Below, one piece after another: positions 46,066 through 56,619 of a stretch of DNA of 64,000 nucleotides. A model generated the notes under the pieces. The model saw only the letters and a list, made by a program, of their open reading frames with translations, was not told the origin of the DNA and searched no databases. A program made the translations under genes and the position numbers. The first letter of the stretch is position 1. Every line of letters begins with the position of its first letter. The stretch comes from Apoderus coryli (lineage: Eukaryota > Arthropoda > Insecta > Coleoptera > Attelabidae). The stretch lies in NCBI GenBank assembly GCA_911728435.2, contig OU452198.1:6234001-6298000 (forward strand). Reading direction: 5' to 3'.

Positions 46066-46130
46066 AATGACAAAAAGGTCATAAAATTATTAGTTTTACA
46101 CTTAAATATGGAGAGCTATTCGTGCCTCGA
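46066..46130. repeat. repeat block inverted at 60580-60660
   Basis: ACACTTAAATATGGAGAGCT and GTGCCTCGAGGGCA are present here on plus and at 60580-60660 in reverse orientation, with AAAAAGGTCAT alongside. Confidence 0.85.
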
Positions 46131-46798
46131 GGGCAACAGTTTATTTCTTTATATATAGTGAAAAACAGACATTTTGGTCTTTCACTAGATAGAGGTTCGA
46201 CTGTACTTATTTAGGTATAAAATAACTGAAAATACGTCTTTCCGGTGAAATTTTAAAAAACAAAACTTTTCATGAAACTAATATCCTACTTACATAAAAG
46301 TAGGTATTACATAATAATAATATGGAAAGCTACCACTACAATGGCAATTTACAACTTTCTATTAGGTATATAAAGACGAATGTATAAGTATAACACATTT
46401 TGAGTGAACGCATATAGTTTTGTCGACTCGTATATATGAGATTGTGTTGACATTGTACCAGAGTCGCAGTGTATATGATAAATTCCTGTCGCTGCAATTA
46501 AGGGTGCACTTTTTTGGCTAATAAACATCTATTTACCTCTGGCGAAAACCGGCCGAATAGCTGGTCTTCTCTCTTTCCGTTTACTATGTTTAACCGTACC
46601 CTATACATATAGGGGCGTTTTAAAAACATTTTAACTTCTTACTGTGATATCACGACTGAGGAAATTCTTCCCCACGATTTGAGGGTAGCCATTACGTTCT
46701 TCTACCCTGTAACTTGTGTTAAAGTCCCAAAGACTTCACGCCAAAGTTGTAACAGGACTTGATTTGCTATGAAACAGAATCAAACCACATGAAAATGA
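46130..46798. other. no gene recognised
   Basis: No domain, RNA gene or clear repeat was identified in this interval. Confidence 0.35.
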
Positions 46799-47179
46799 TG
46801 TTGAGAAATAAAAGTCAAATCTCGACAAAACGAGTTTAATAGATTACGTTTACAGGTCAATTTTGTCATTAACCTGTTCGCGTTTGTTATTATTATTGAG
46901 ATATTTAGTTAGAGGGGTTAGCGTATTGTGATAACGTGTGGTGCTTATTAGCGTATTGTCGTTAAATCAGCTGGTTTTCTAGATTGACAGGAGAAGCTTA
47001 CAAAGTATTACGTTTGTTACAGCACCTGAGATTAGTACATTTCTATAAGTTGCAACCTGTTGGTGGCGAACCTGCACTGGTAGTTTTAATATGTTTGAAT
47101 GCGTTCACTCTGATATGATTATTCTACGTTCTTAATGAGAACCATTGTACCATTCACGAGAAGAGAAAGGTATACATTA

Positions 47180-48560
47180 TTAATCCCACTCTCAGCGGTG
47201 AGCAAATTTGCATTTCGGATAAAGTAATCCTGGATAAACGACTAATCTGGAATCAGCATATTGAGAAAACCATATCGAAAGCCACAGCGGCCATATGGAC
47301 GTGTCACAGGCTACTCGGTAGGACTTGGGGGCTAAAGCCAAAGCTCACATACTGGGTGTACCAAACAGTCATCAAACCCATGGTTACATACGCCTCATTA
47401 GTATGGTGGCCAAAAGTTAATATCAAGCATACACAATGCCGTCTTCAAAAGTTGCAACGGCTTGCATGTTTAGGAATAACAGGGGCAGTGCGAACTTGCC
47501 CCACAGCAGCGATGGAAACGTTGCTGCGTGTAATACCTTTGCCTGTCCTAGTCAAAAAAGATGCAACAATTAGCGCTCTGAAACTGGCACATGTAAATCT
47601 GGCGATCTAGAGGAACACATGGGAATCCTGACTCTAATTCCTTTGGATTCAGGAAGAAAACCGTCGGACGCTTTGCCACGCAAACATAATTTTGAAATCC
47701 CATTTGAAGTGGTCATTGCAGACCGTCAAAAATGGCTAAATGGGGAACCACGATTCCCAGAAAACACATCCGTCTGGTATACGGACGGTTCAAAAGGAAT
47801 AGAAGGGAACACAGGCAATCTCTCGGGATAAATCCCACTATATTCCAAGCAGAGATCAACGCTATTAATCGTTGTGCTCAAGAATGCCTGCAGAGAGGCA
47901 TCCCGGAACGGCAGATCAATATTATGTCAGACAGTCAAGCTGCGTTAAAAGCACTGAGGTCAAAGCTCGCATGGGAATGCAAACAGACCCTAAAGCAACT
48001 GGAAGCTCAGGGGAAAATATTACTCTGACATGGTTGCCAGGACATTAAGGCATAGAGGGGAACGAAGCGGCGGACCAACTTGCAAAAGAGGGCGCAAACG
48101 CTCCGTTTTGCGGCCCGGAACCCATCTTTGGCCTTCCAAAAAGCCATGTGAAGGAAGAACTTCGGAGATGGGAAAAGGAACAACTTAAGTTCTACTGGAG
48201 AAATACTCCAGGCCTAAGACAATCAAAAAGGTTTACCAAACCTTCAGAGGCCAACGCAGGGTAGCTTATCCAACTGAAGAGAAGCGACCTAAGGCGAATT
48301 ACAGGCCTTTTTACGGGACACCACCCAGTGAAATACCATCTCAAAAAGATGGACACTTGTCGGTTTTGCGAAGACGCAACAGAGACAACAGAACACGTGC
48401 TCTGTGAATGCATGGCCCTTTTCTGCAAAAGGCTAAAACACCTTGGAGGGGTGACCCTAACACCCGACGAGGCAAGGAATTTAGCCCCCAGAGAAATCAT
48501 CAACTTTATGAAAAGTGTGGGACACTTCAGTTTCACTTCACTTCAACAGTTATTGTTTTA
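47180..48560 (+). pseudogene. LINE fragment: RT tail, RNase H and C-terminal zinc knuckle
   Basis: KVILDKRLIWNQHIEKTISK, GLKPKLTYWVYQTVIKPMVT and QKLQRLACLGITGAVRTCPT are the RT thumb. RNase H follows in other frames: SVWYTDGSKG, FQAEINAINRCAQECL, NIMSDSQAALKAL and TLTWLPGH-stop-GIEGNEAADQLAKEGA, together giving the D-E-D-(H)-D set. The end, DTCRFCEDATETTEHVLCEC, is a Cys/His knuckle. RT plus RNase H plus terminal knuckle fits the I/LOA/R1 group. Frameshifts near 47610, 47730 and 47830 and stops at several places inactivate it. The endonuclease and catalytic RT core are missing. Confidence 0.88.
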
Positions 48561-48645
48561 AGTTGAATAATCCGCCGGGTTACTTTTTCTAATGTCGATC
48601 TGGCAGCACTGTTTGGTTCTCTTTACTATGAGTGCTAAAAACCAT

Positions 48646-48861
48646 ACATGTTTCACAGCACATATTATCATCTTCAGTGGTTAGGCGTAAGATTTAATAT
48701 AGTAAAGTTAAAATTACATAATGTCAAAGTTTATTAAACTAATATCTAAGTAATCATGAGTTGTAGTTTGATTTCTTTCTTTTTGTAAATCATATCAAAT
48801 AGGGACTTCTATATCAAATCTTACGTCTAACCACTGAAGATCGAGCATGTGCTTCGTAGTA
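48646..48861. repeat. foldback with two hammerhead-like motifs
   Basis: The arms 48649-48702 and 48812-48861 share CACTGAAGAT and CTAACCACTGAAGA-like words in inverse orientation. On the minus strand (48677 to 48646), CTGAAGA, GAAA, ACATGT and A are followed by TGGTT, which pairs perfectly with AACCA before the core (5-bp stem I). Helix II is not well formed. The mirror copy lacks GAAA. Confidence 0.55.
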
Positions 48862-48934
48862 GGTATTTATGGTTTTTTGGCATGTGATCTATTAAACTCG
48901 TTTTGTGGAGATTTGACTTTTATTTCTCAACATA

Positions 48935-49255
48935 ATACACGACTCCATTCCAGTATGGACTATTTATTTAGATTACAGAAAAATTATTTTAATATGATTT
49001 GGATATATAGCATCGTGAGCTGTTGTTGGTTCAAAAAATATTTGGCAAATAGATTTAAAAATAAACACTTAAATACAAACAAAGTTCAATGATCAAATGC
49101 GCTCTTGGTAGCGTTAGTTAGGCACTGGATTTGTCGATCGTATGCGCTGATATGTGTGCTGTCAAAACTGTATGGTTTTGCAGCTATCTGCCGGTATAAC
49201 AGGTTATTCAATCAAGTCTCAATCAATAGTCGGATTGCTGTCAAATTTATACACG
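48935..49255. other. tail of foldback family, no gene
   Basis: The 81-codon frame at 48847 spans repeat sequence (TCCAGTATGGACTATTTATT also resembles 6215) and is not considered a gene. Confidence 0.4.
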
Positions 49256-49265
49256 TATCGTATAT

Positions 49266-49708
49266 ATTTTTTTTTTATTAGGCCAAGGCAGAGAAATCAT
49301 CATGACACCTAAGGAGTTCCTTACCACTTCCCTAGGTAGTGTGGGACTCTAACCCAAACTAAAACTCTGCCCTATCTTTGTAGTATGGCTCGGGAACCCT
49401 CCCTTTTCCATGTCCTCGCTTGATTGTCCTCTGAAACATACTTTTAGATGAGTATACCTGACCTGAAAGAAACAATATTAATTGGTGTCCTAATCCTGTG
49501 GGTTCCTTCGTCAGAGTTGACTCCTCGGTCTCCGGTACCGCCTGGCACCGTCTTCTACGTTGTAGTTGACTGCTTCGCGAATCAGTGGGTTTGCATGGGT
49601 CTCTGCCATTGCAAAGACCTTCTGGGCTCTCAACCTCATGACGTCCCTCAGGGCGTCGAGGTCCCTTCGGATCTGTGCGTTTGATACAAACCAGGGTACA
49701 CCCACTGG
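49266..49708 (-). mobile_element. 5'-truncated Jockey-like LINE with 10-bp TSD
   Basis: TATCGTATAT flanks both sides (49256-49265 and 49709-49718). Plus-strand T-run at 49267-49276 is the poly(A) tail of a minus-strand insertion. The coding end (49705 to 49511) reads GVPWFVSNAQIRRDLD, AMAETHANPLIREAVNY and RRYRRPRSQL, the extreme C-terminus typical of Jockey-clade RTs. It is a recent-looking insertion. Confidence 0.9.
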
Positions 49709-49719
49709 TATCGTATATT

Positions 49720-50790
49720 GAAGGTCAGTACTGAATAAAAATCATACGGAAAAAATTCTAGTAACGTCATCCTATGGCTTTTTTGAATGACCTAATAGGT
49801 ATATCTCGCTAATAAAACAAATGAAGAGATTGGATGGATTCGAAGCCTAAAACTTTATAGACGACATACCTACATTCCCTAGGCAAAATAAAGCCCGAGA
49901 CATAACTAGGAAAAACTGAATTGTGAAATTTGCTTAAAGAAAGAATCCCATTCAATCAGCATGTACTTGAATTATTTAAGGGAGTCAGCTGGATATGTTT
50001 CGGAAGTTTAAACTCCACTATGAGAGCTTTTACTTTATATGAGATCGAGTGTCTTATTTCATATTTAAATGACCCCCCGTAGATTAACACAGAAACACAT
50101 ACAATACCTATTAGTATGCCAAACGGCCGCCTCATTTGGGAACAGTGCAAAAAATTATTGTCCATGCAACTTTATATACCTATACCTTTTCTACCATGTA
50201 GAATATACACTTAAAAGCGACATGCCTGTCTGGGTTATGACGTGTCCTCAACTCGAACATATCACGTGGCCTATGGGTACTTGTCACAACCAATAAGTTT
50301 GTTTTTTTTTTGTTTTTCTTTTTTGTTTTCTTGTATTGTTTGTTTGTAAGTATTATGTGTATATGAGAGTGGGGATAAAATTTGATTTGGGTCTGGACTA
50401 AATAAATAAATTCTATGCATGCTTCACCTAAGGTAAGATTATATATTGATTTTAAATTTTAGTATAGACCATCATTGTGTGAATGAATCTTCAAATGTAC
50501 AGGGTGGCCCAAATTAGGCGTTTTCAATATCAATTTTATTAATGCTGTGTACTCAGAACCAGTTTTGTCCTAAAATTTTCAAACCCGAATTTCTCGAAAA
50601 CCTTAAAGTTTTTCGAGAAAAAACAAGTATGTCTTTTTTATGTAGAAAACTTTATTTTATCACATTTTTGACACAAATGGAATAAAAGTCACAAGAAAAA
50701 AAAGTTAGGTTATAATTAAGGCAAGGGTCCCCCCCGTTTATCCGCCTATGGTCATCCTTTTTTATTCAATTTCATGTCAGTTTACAACAT
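49720..50790. other. no gene recognised
   Basis: Contains a CAGGGTGGCCCAAATTAGG word at 50499 and a segment TTTCATGTCAGTTTACAAC near 50771 shared with 29268. A T-rich run lies at 50302-50345. No coding motif. Confidence 0.35.
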
Positions 50791-50794
50791 TTAA

Positions 50795-50915
50795 CTAGGT
50801 AAATAAGGATTTTTCGAAAAATTACAATTTAGGGTTTTTTCATGATTGGACGTCCCCAATTTGCTCACAAATTTTGACCACCTATTTTAGAAACACCTTG
50901 TATATTACATACTAT
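50795..50915. repeat. dispersed repeat, inverted partner of 44274-44390
   Basis: AAATAAGGATTTTTCGAAAA and CATGATTGGACGTCCCCAAT are the reverse complement of the plus-strand block at 44274-44390. Both copies end in a CAGGGTGTTTC-type word (here AAACACCTTGTATA). Confidence 0.85.
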
Positions 50916-50934
50916 GCTTTTTTTATAATAATAA

Positions 50935-51850
50935 TAATAAAGCTCTTTATTTTCAACAGGTAACAAGACCCACTTACAGAAAATTCAAATTCATTTCTCG
51001 AATAAAATTACAATTTGAAACTTAAATAAAAAACAAAAACGACAAATTCACAATTATACAAATCAGTTAAAAATGCTAAATCTTATCAGTAAACAATTAT
51101 AATTAAGTGCAACATTTTAAACAAAAATAATCAACTAAAAAAATTAAACATTCATGTGGCTCAAAATACCAGACAGAGAATCCACACCAATATCCGACCC
51201 CGCACAATAGTCATTAAAAACGGAGCAGATAAAATATACAGGGCTCTGCAGCAAAACATTGGATCTAGCCATGCTGAGATAAAAGGTGTTATCAGACCTC
51301 GACTCAGTTCTAGGAATACGAAACCGAAGACAGCCAAGAAGAAACGCACAATCGATTTTATTATGCAATAAATTATACAAAAACCTGACGGAAGAGACCA
51401 TTCGCCGCATCCACAAAGATGTAATGTTAAATGTTGAAAGCAGGACATCGTGATCTGCACCCCTCGCTGGATATACTCCAAACTCCCTAAAATATAAATA
51501 CTTTACGAATCGCCTCTGCACAGACTCTAATGCACGTGCATGGCACTGATACAAGGGATTCCACACGATCGAACAATACTCAAGTCTAGCCCGCACAAAT
51601 GATAAATATAATAATTTAATGGTTGAAATATTTCTAAACTTTTTAGTGTTTCTAATCACAAACTCCAACATACGGGATGCAGATGCGGACAAGTGCTCAT
51701 AGTGGGGAACAAAGGTTAAAGCTTCATCAAACAATACACCCAAGTCTCGAACCTGCGAAAGTTTTTCAATGGGTACAGCTCCAATAGTGTAATTCCAAAT
51801 TACTGGGTTTTTCACTCTGTGAAAGCTAACAACGTTACATTTAGAAATGT
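50935..51850 (-). pseudogene. 5'-truncated LINE with intact 223-codon C-terminal frame
   Basis: The minus-strand frame 51815-51144 is unbroken: LSQVRDLGVLFDEALTFVPH, TIKLLYLSFVRARLEYCSIV, ESVQRRFVKYLYF, MRRMVSSVRFLYNLLHNKI and SPVYFICSVFNDYC. This is the thumb and C-terminal domain of a CR1/Jockey-like RT. The 3' end carries AATAAAGAGCTTTATTATTA (minus) near 50940. The catalytic core is missing by truncation near 51850. The open frame reflects recent insertion, not a functional protein. Confidence 0.88.
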
Positions 51851-51944
51851 TCTAATAGAGCTTATTTCGATTGCACCAGTTGTCGACAACTCGCAGTGCG
51901 TTTATAAATAAATGATCATGGCAAAGATTAATGATTAATCTTTA

Positions 51945-52018
51945 ATAATGGTATTGGTCAGATTTTATTAATATAGTTTATCTTTTTAATATTAAAAAAA
52001 TCTGACCAATACCATTAT
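51945..52018. repeat. 28-bp hairpin, one mismatch, 18-nt loop
   Basis: ATAATGGTATTGGTCAGATT (51945 on) is mirrored by AATCTGACCAATACCATTAT (to 52018), 27 of 28 matched. Just left, AAAGATTAATGATTAATCTTT (51923-51943) is another near-palindrome. Confidence 0.9.
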
Positions 52019-52194
52019 CAATTCGAAAGCAGATACCGTATATTCACAAAACCAAAATTAACACGATGTTGTGGGTCGAAAGACAACACATTACAATGAA
52101 ATTTTAGGAAATAGATATAATATAATGTAACTATGACAGACATGTTATAATTAATTTTTTATGAAGTAATCCATTCAAAGAGGAGCGATGATTA

Positions 52195-52273
52195 ATGTAT
52201 AAATCAAACGGCGTCTGCTCCACAAAATATAATATAAATATTTTGTGGAGCAGACGCCGTTTGATTTATACAT
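52195..52273. repeat. perfect 36-bp hairpin, 7-nt loop
   Basis: Arm 52195-52230 (ATGTATAAATCAAACGGCGT and on) is exactly complementary to 52238-52273, with loop AATATAA. An 18-bp direct repeat ACATGTTATAATTAATTT lies at 52140-52157 and 52270-52287, overlapping the right arm by 4 bp. The stem is GC-rich in the middle, unlike its surroundings. Its size is that of a small-RNA precursor, but perfect pairing is more typical of a recent foldback. Confidence 0.95.
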
Positions 52274-52529
52274 GTTATAATTAATTTAAACGAAAAACGC
52301 TGTCTTGCGGTCATCCGCAACTGACGAGACTAATCGAAGTCGAACCAGTGGAATTTAGCATTCTCCAACAGAAAGTGCACAACTTTGACTGACTGGATAT
52401 TAACAGTTGGTGTATTAGAAAACGAATTTGACAATTTTCTAGGGCGTCTAACAATGGAGTTACACATTGGGGAACGGAAATCCATCTGCTTTCGGACTGT
52501 CAAATAGTCTGTTGAAAATTCTTACCTAA

Positions 52530-53000
52530 GAGTTGGGAATTTTTCATAAAACAGTTTTGCATCTGTGGCATTTGATTTAATTCAATCAATTAAAAATGCG
52601 AACCTATTCCAAAGGAGAAAGTATAGACATGATTTTTATTCTGGGAGAATGGTCCAAAAACGCTTTACTGGCATCGCGAGTTTACGCTCAAAGGTTCCCG
52701 GCGCAAAATCATCCCAAAAAAGCAGTCTTCGAGAGACTGTTAAGGCAGTTTAACCACTCAAACACAGTTGCATCAAGAACTTTTCAATATTGATTTTAAA
52801 CCGTGTTGAATTTTGTGCATGGGTAGGAACAAAATCATCGAACATGAAAACTTTTTTAATAGAGGAGATGAAGGAGCAAATAAACGAAACGTTTAGAAGC
52901 GTTACACCGGTGTAAAGTTATTGAAGGATTTAAGAAAAGGATTCAAATCAGACTAGAGTCTATTAATTTTGAACATTTATTATAAAATTTATCAGTATTT
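52530..53000 (+). pseudogene. DUF4817-type transposase deletion derivative
   Basis: MRTYSKGESIDMIFILGEWS and LASRVYAQRFPAQNHPKKAV (52596-52790) form the N-terminal helix-turn-helix domain. After a stop the sequence jumps to the protein's extreme C-terminus: EMKEQINETFRSV, then KRIQIRLESINFEHLL and a stop near 52988. The whole DDE domain is deleted, so this is a short non-autonomous copy. Confidence 0.65.
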
Positions 53001-53009
53001 ATGTATATC

Positions 53010-53815
53010 TTGTTATTTAATTAAAGTTAAAAATGTATTTATTTATTATATTATTGTTTAAATATATGGTTTGTCAAATTCTCATGGCTGACTTGACAAA
53101 TATAATTTTGAAAAATTCTTCCTATTACTACCAATATCTGCTTTTTGCATGCAAAATTAAAACTATACATATCTATAGGAAAACCTTATAGTGATTAATA
53201 GATAATTAATTTCATCATCATCAAATACCGGCTGGTCTACATGAAATTAACAGGTTCAATTAAAAATTCGCCTAATATTATGAATATGTGCATTTTCCGT
53301 CAAGAGTTATCCATATAGGAAAGTATTATAATATTTGACACATAATTACTTTGTGCATCTAATTTTGACCTCATATACCGTGTGTTGCATTTGAAATAAA
53401 CAAGTTATTTAGAATTAAACTTTACGTTTATATAACTTATATTATTGGACAACCTGTATTTAGTATTGGGGGTTTTTTACACACACACACAACAAGTGAT
53501 GAGTGGGTATATTTATCAGTCCCGACTGGCTTAAAAAGAACAAACGAATACGTGTGAATTTTTTCATTATTCAAATTATGTCAATATTTTTATAAAAATT
53601 CAAATATTTAAAAAACTGTCAGGTTTAGGTGAGATGTACTTTTATGAAAGTTAGGTTTATTTTAATCGGGAAATCTAAAAATATATTCATATACAGGGTA
53701 TTCCATTTAAAAAAACACAACTATGGTTTATTTCTTATATTTGGAAATAAAACTTTTAGGAATTTAAATAGTTTAGCCACAATATTCCGTGGCGTGAATA
53801 ACCCTGTATAGTTGT
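53010..53815. other. no gene recognised
   Basis: AT-rich. A (CA)n tract lies near 53481, and a CAGGGTATTCC word at 53694 is mirrored by AACCCTGTATA at 53801, bounding about 110 bp that may be a small element. Confidence 0.35.
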
Positions 53816-53820
53816 AGATC

Positions 53821-53852
53821 CAGAAGAAGACAATAACCATTGTCGAAACGTC
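53821..53852 (+). ncRNA. hammerhead-like motif with a core substitution
   Basis: CAGAAGA (T to A at the second core base), one unpaired A, helix II GACAAT/ATTGTC (6 bp perfect, loop AACC), GAAA, self-complementary ACGT, then C. The following GAT can pair with the ATC before the core. The core change would be expected to abolish catalysis. Confidence 0.35.
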
Positions 53853-53859
53853 GATAGAT

Positions 53860-54970
53860 GGAGAAAGGAGAAAAGAAAATAAATGACAATTTTTAATGGT
53901 TGATTAAACCAATTTTGAAATAAGAAAGTTTCATTTCAAAATTCCAACCTAATACCCAAGGAAAAGAAAAAGTAATTAAAATTCAAAACCAAGGTTCAAG
54001 GAAACGAAAAGAAAAAATATAAATATTGTATTGTTCTGCAATGTAAGAACACTGTGAGCAACCTTAATAGAAATTTACACTGCGATGGGAAATATGAGTT
54101 CTGATTCTATGAATAAAACGAACATTTGGCAACATTGTTGGATTTTATTATAAACGTATAAAATGTTCTGAGGGTTGTTCCATTTGATATTAGAGAGTTG
54201 ATATCAACTTCCAGGATAACCAGAACAGGCACACACGTCACACTATGTTCGACTGATAGATTGGTTTGTCCTAAGTAATGGTTTTGTCTGGATTGTGGCA
54301 ATCCCAACCCCTGGATTCTTCACAGACTTTTCACGAACACCCTGTTTAAGTACACGAAAATATCTGTCCCAGTCAGTTTTTAACAGTATCGGTAGGTATG
54401 CGGTCGCCAGCAACTGGATTGTCAAAATGTAATATGTCTTGTTTTGATTGATGCTCCGACGGAATTCATTTGTTTCTACTTATCATAATTAATTAGTAAG
54501 GTTTTTCCTCTTTTGTAAAGCAGCTTAATACTCATTGTAGAAATAATATATAATATTATTGCAAAAAAAAATATATAAAAAGAAGTTGCATTTCTTTATC
54601 TCTGTTTTTCATATACGCATTGGTCCCAGTAAGAAGAGGACTGTTTCTTTGTTGCATTGGAATCTGCTGTACACATGCCTGGACCAGTTCAAATTCAGCG
54701 AAGTATGAATTTGTAAAAGGCAGATCGTATTTAAAATTTGCTTTTTTGTATGAACATTGTTGAACAGGGTGTGTATAATTTAATTTTTTTCTTTCATACA
54801 TTTTTAGAATTTTTAATTTTTCCTGTTAGCCGTTGCGAGTTGATATGAGGGGTCTGTGCAGTGCAGTGGCAGTTTATGTGGTGAAGCATCAAGGATAACA
54901 TAAAAATAAAGTTTTATACAGGTACAGCTAAAATCAATAGAGATTCTACCGGGGCTATCCATTCCCATTC
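53860..54970. other. no gene recognised
   Basis: Contains AACACCCTGTTTAAG at 54337 and GAACAGGGTGTGTA at 54763, again inverse members of the CAGGGTG word. No coding motif. Confidence 0.35.
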
Positions 54971-54976
54971 CTCTTT

Positions 54977-55160
54977 ACATTATAAAAGGGCATCGAATGC
55001 AGCGTTTTTTTGATACATTTTTCCCTCGTATATAAGACGTATAATAAATAAATCATGCCTGCCAAAGGATACCGACAGTAGTAAAAATAACTACAGTGAC
55101 TGGAAAAAGTATTGTTAATGATTAATCAAAAAAGAAGAAAAGGATTAGAGTTTGTAACTT
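54977..55160. repeat. dispersed repeat, copy 2 (partner 36102-36280)
   Basis: Same orientation and order as 36102-36280, with small indels. Confidence 0.85.
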
Positions 55161-55463
55161 TAGTTAAAATTAAAAAATAAACTCATTTTTCATAATAACT
55201 GCGCTTACCTGATGGGTACTACTTCCACTTGCTTCTTCCATATTAAAGTATGAGATATTATAATATATTATATTATTAAAAACAATATTTTACGGTCCCT
55301 ACCATGGGCGCCGGAAGTAATTAAATTAGGGGAGGGCAAGGCAAAAAATACTAAGTAAGCAAAACCAAAGTATTATCTATATAATATGTGGCAAAATACC
55401 TATACTTATACCGTCAATTCAACTCCTTTTGAAGTTTAATTTATATATTAAGTACTTAAAATA

Positions 55464-56616
55464 TTATATAATTATTAATAGCAGTAGAATATTCCTTTGT
55501 TTTTGCGAAAATCGATCTATCACTTTTTTAATAAACACGTCTTTGTTCTTATTTACATGTTCTCTGTGTATGCTGAGAAGACATAATCCAGATAGTCTTT
55601 CTTCACTCATGGTAGACCTTAACCAAGTTTTCACCCGTCTTAAGGTACTAAACGATCTTTCAATAATTGTGGCCGTTGTTGGAGATAAAGCCAAAAAATA
55701 TAGCAATTGCTTTTTTTGTTACTAGGGAAAAACTCACAATGGTTTTCCAATAAATCGGCGAACTCTAACTGAATATTTTCATTTTTATTTTTCTCTATCC
55801 ACATTTCATCCCATGTTTCACTCTCAGTCTCTAAATTTTCTAAATCGTATACTTTGGCTATGTTAGGAATTTTGTCTGTTAATTTCCTATACTCTTCTGT
55901 TACAGTTAACTCTGGATGAAACAGGCACAAAGAAAATGCAATTTCTGTTTCTTCCAAAAATCTTATCTCAATTGAGCGGATAATTGAATCTAGATATGGA
56001 ATAAACAAAGAAACACGGTAATATTCATCGCAAGACTTCGTTTCGTAATTAGCTCTATAAATTTGATTTGATCCTAGTCTAGGAATTCTTAGTGGTATGT
56101 CAAATTTATCACCCACTTTTTGGAAAATTTCCTTAAAATATTTTTCAACGTCAAAATCTGTGATTTTTTAGTGCAGACAAAAGTGTTTTAATATCGTTTT
56201 TTGCCGAAAGAAGATTTATTATTTCTCCTTGTAGTATGTTGCACACCGGTTCCAATTTAGCACTATAATGTGAAATGATGTGGAGACAGAGTATGGATTT
56301 ACAAGTCGAATCTGCAGCTAATAATTGATTAGCTTTTGATCGTGTCTCTGTGCTGAATTGTATTGAATAAGCCAAATGTCTCAAAGCCCCTCTTATTTCT
56401 TCGTAATTTTCGGAAAATATTCTGATGCATTTGTACTTTGAGGACCATCGTGTCACAAAATAATGGGATTTTAGGGACATATTTTCTCCTATATGGACTG
56501 TCACGAAAAAATTTAATAACTTTGTTGATAGAATCTGCAGTATTCTGTATATCTTGGATACGGTTTAAATCATTTACCACTAAACTTAGCACTGGCAAGG
56601 GTGTCAACTGCCGCAT
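55464..56616 (-). pseudogene. hAT transposase, C-terminal two-thirds, frameshifted
   Basis: Reading down from 56616: VVNDLNRIQDIQNTADSINK, RRKYVPKIPLFCDT, then a shift (about 56450) into TRWSSKYKCIRIFSENYEEI. After a second shift in an A run (about 56162) comes VGDKFDIPLRIPRLGSNQIY, and after a third (about 55706) MLYFLALSPTTATIIERSFS and TLRRVKTWLRSTMSEERLSG. The last is the hAT C-terminal dimerisation motif. The type resembles insect ZMYM1-like or TTF-zinc-finger hAT proteins. Three shifts make it non-coding. GGGCGCCGGAAG near 55307 may be close to its end. Confidence 0.88.
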
Positions 56617-56619
56617 ACC

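Larger units (their letters stand above)
46799..48930. repeat. outer inverted ends of the foldback family around a LINE fragment
   Basis: GAGAAATAAAAGTCAAATCT with CAAAACGAGTTTAATAGAT at 46799-46848 is the reverse complement of 48882-48930. The word TTTGACTTTTATTTCTC corresponds to the outer ends of the 5703-6196 foldback. The enclosed DNA includes the LINE fragment 47180-48560 and the hammerhead-like foldback 48646-48861. Confidence 0.7.

Noticed and set aside
49448..49684. 78-codon plus-strand frame
   Set aside because: Shadow of the Jockey-type C-terminus on minus.
51156..51371. 71-codon plus-strand frame
   Set aside because: Shadow of the intact LINE frame on minus.
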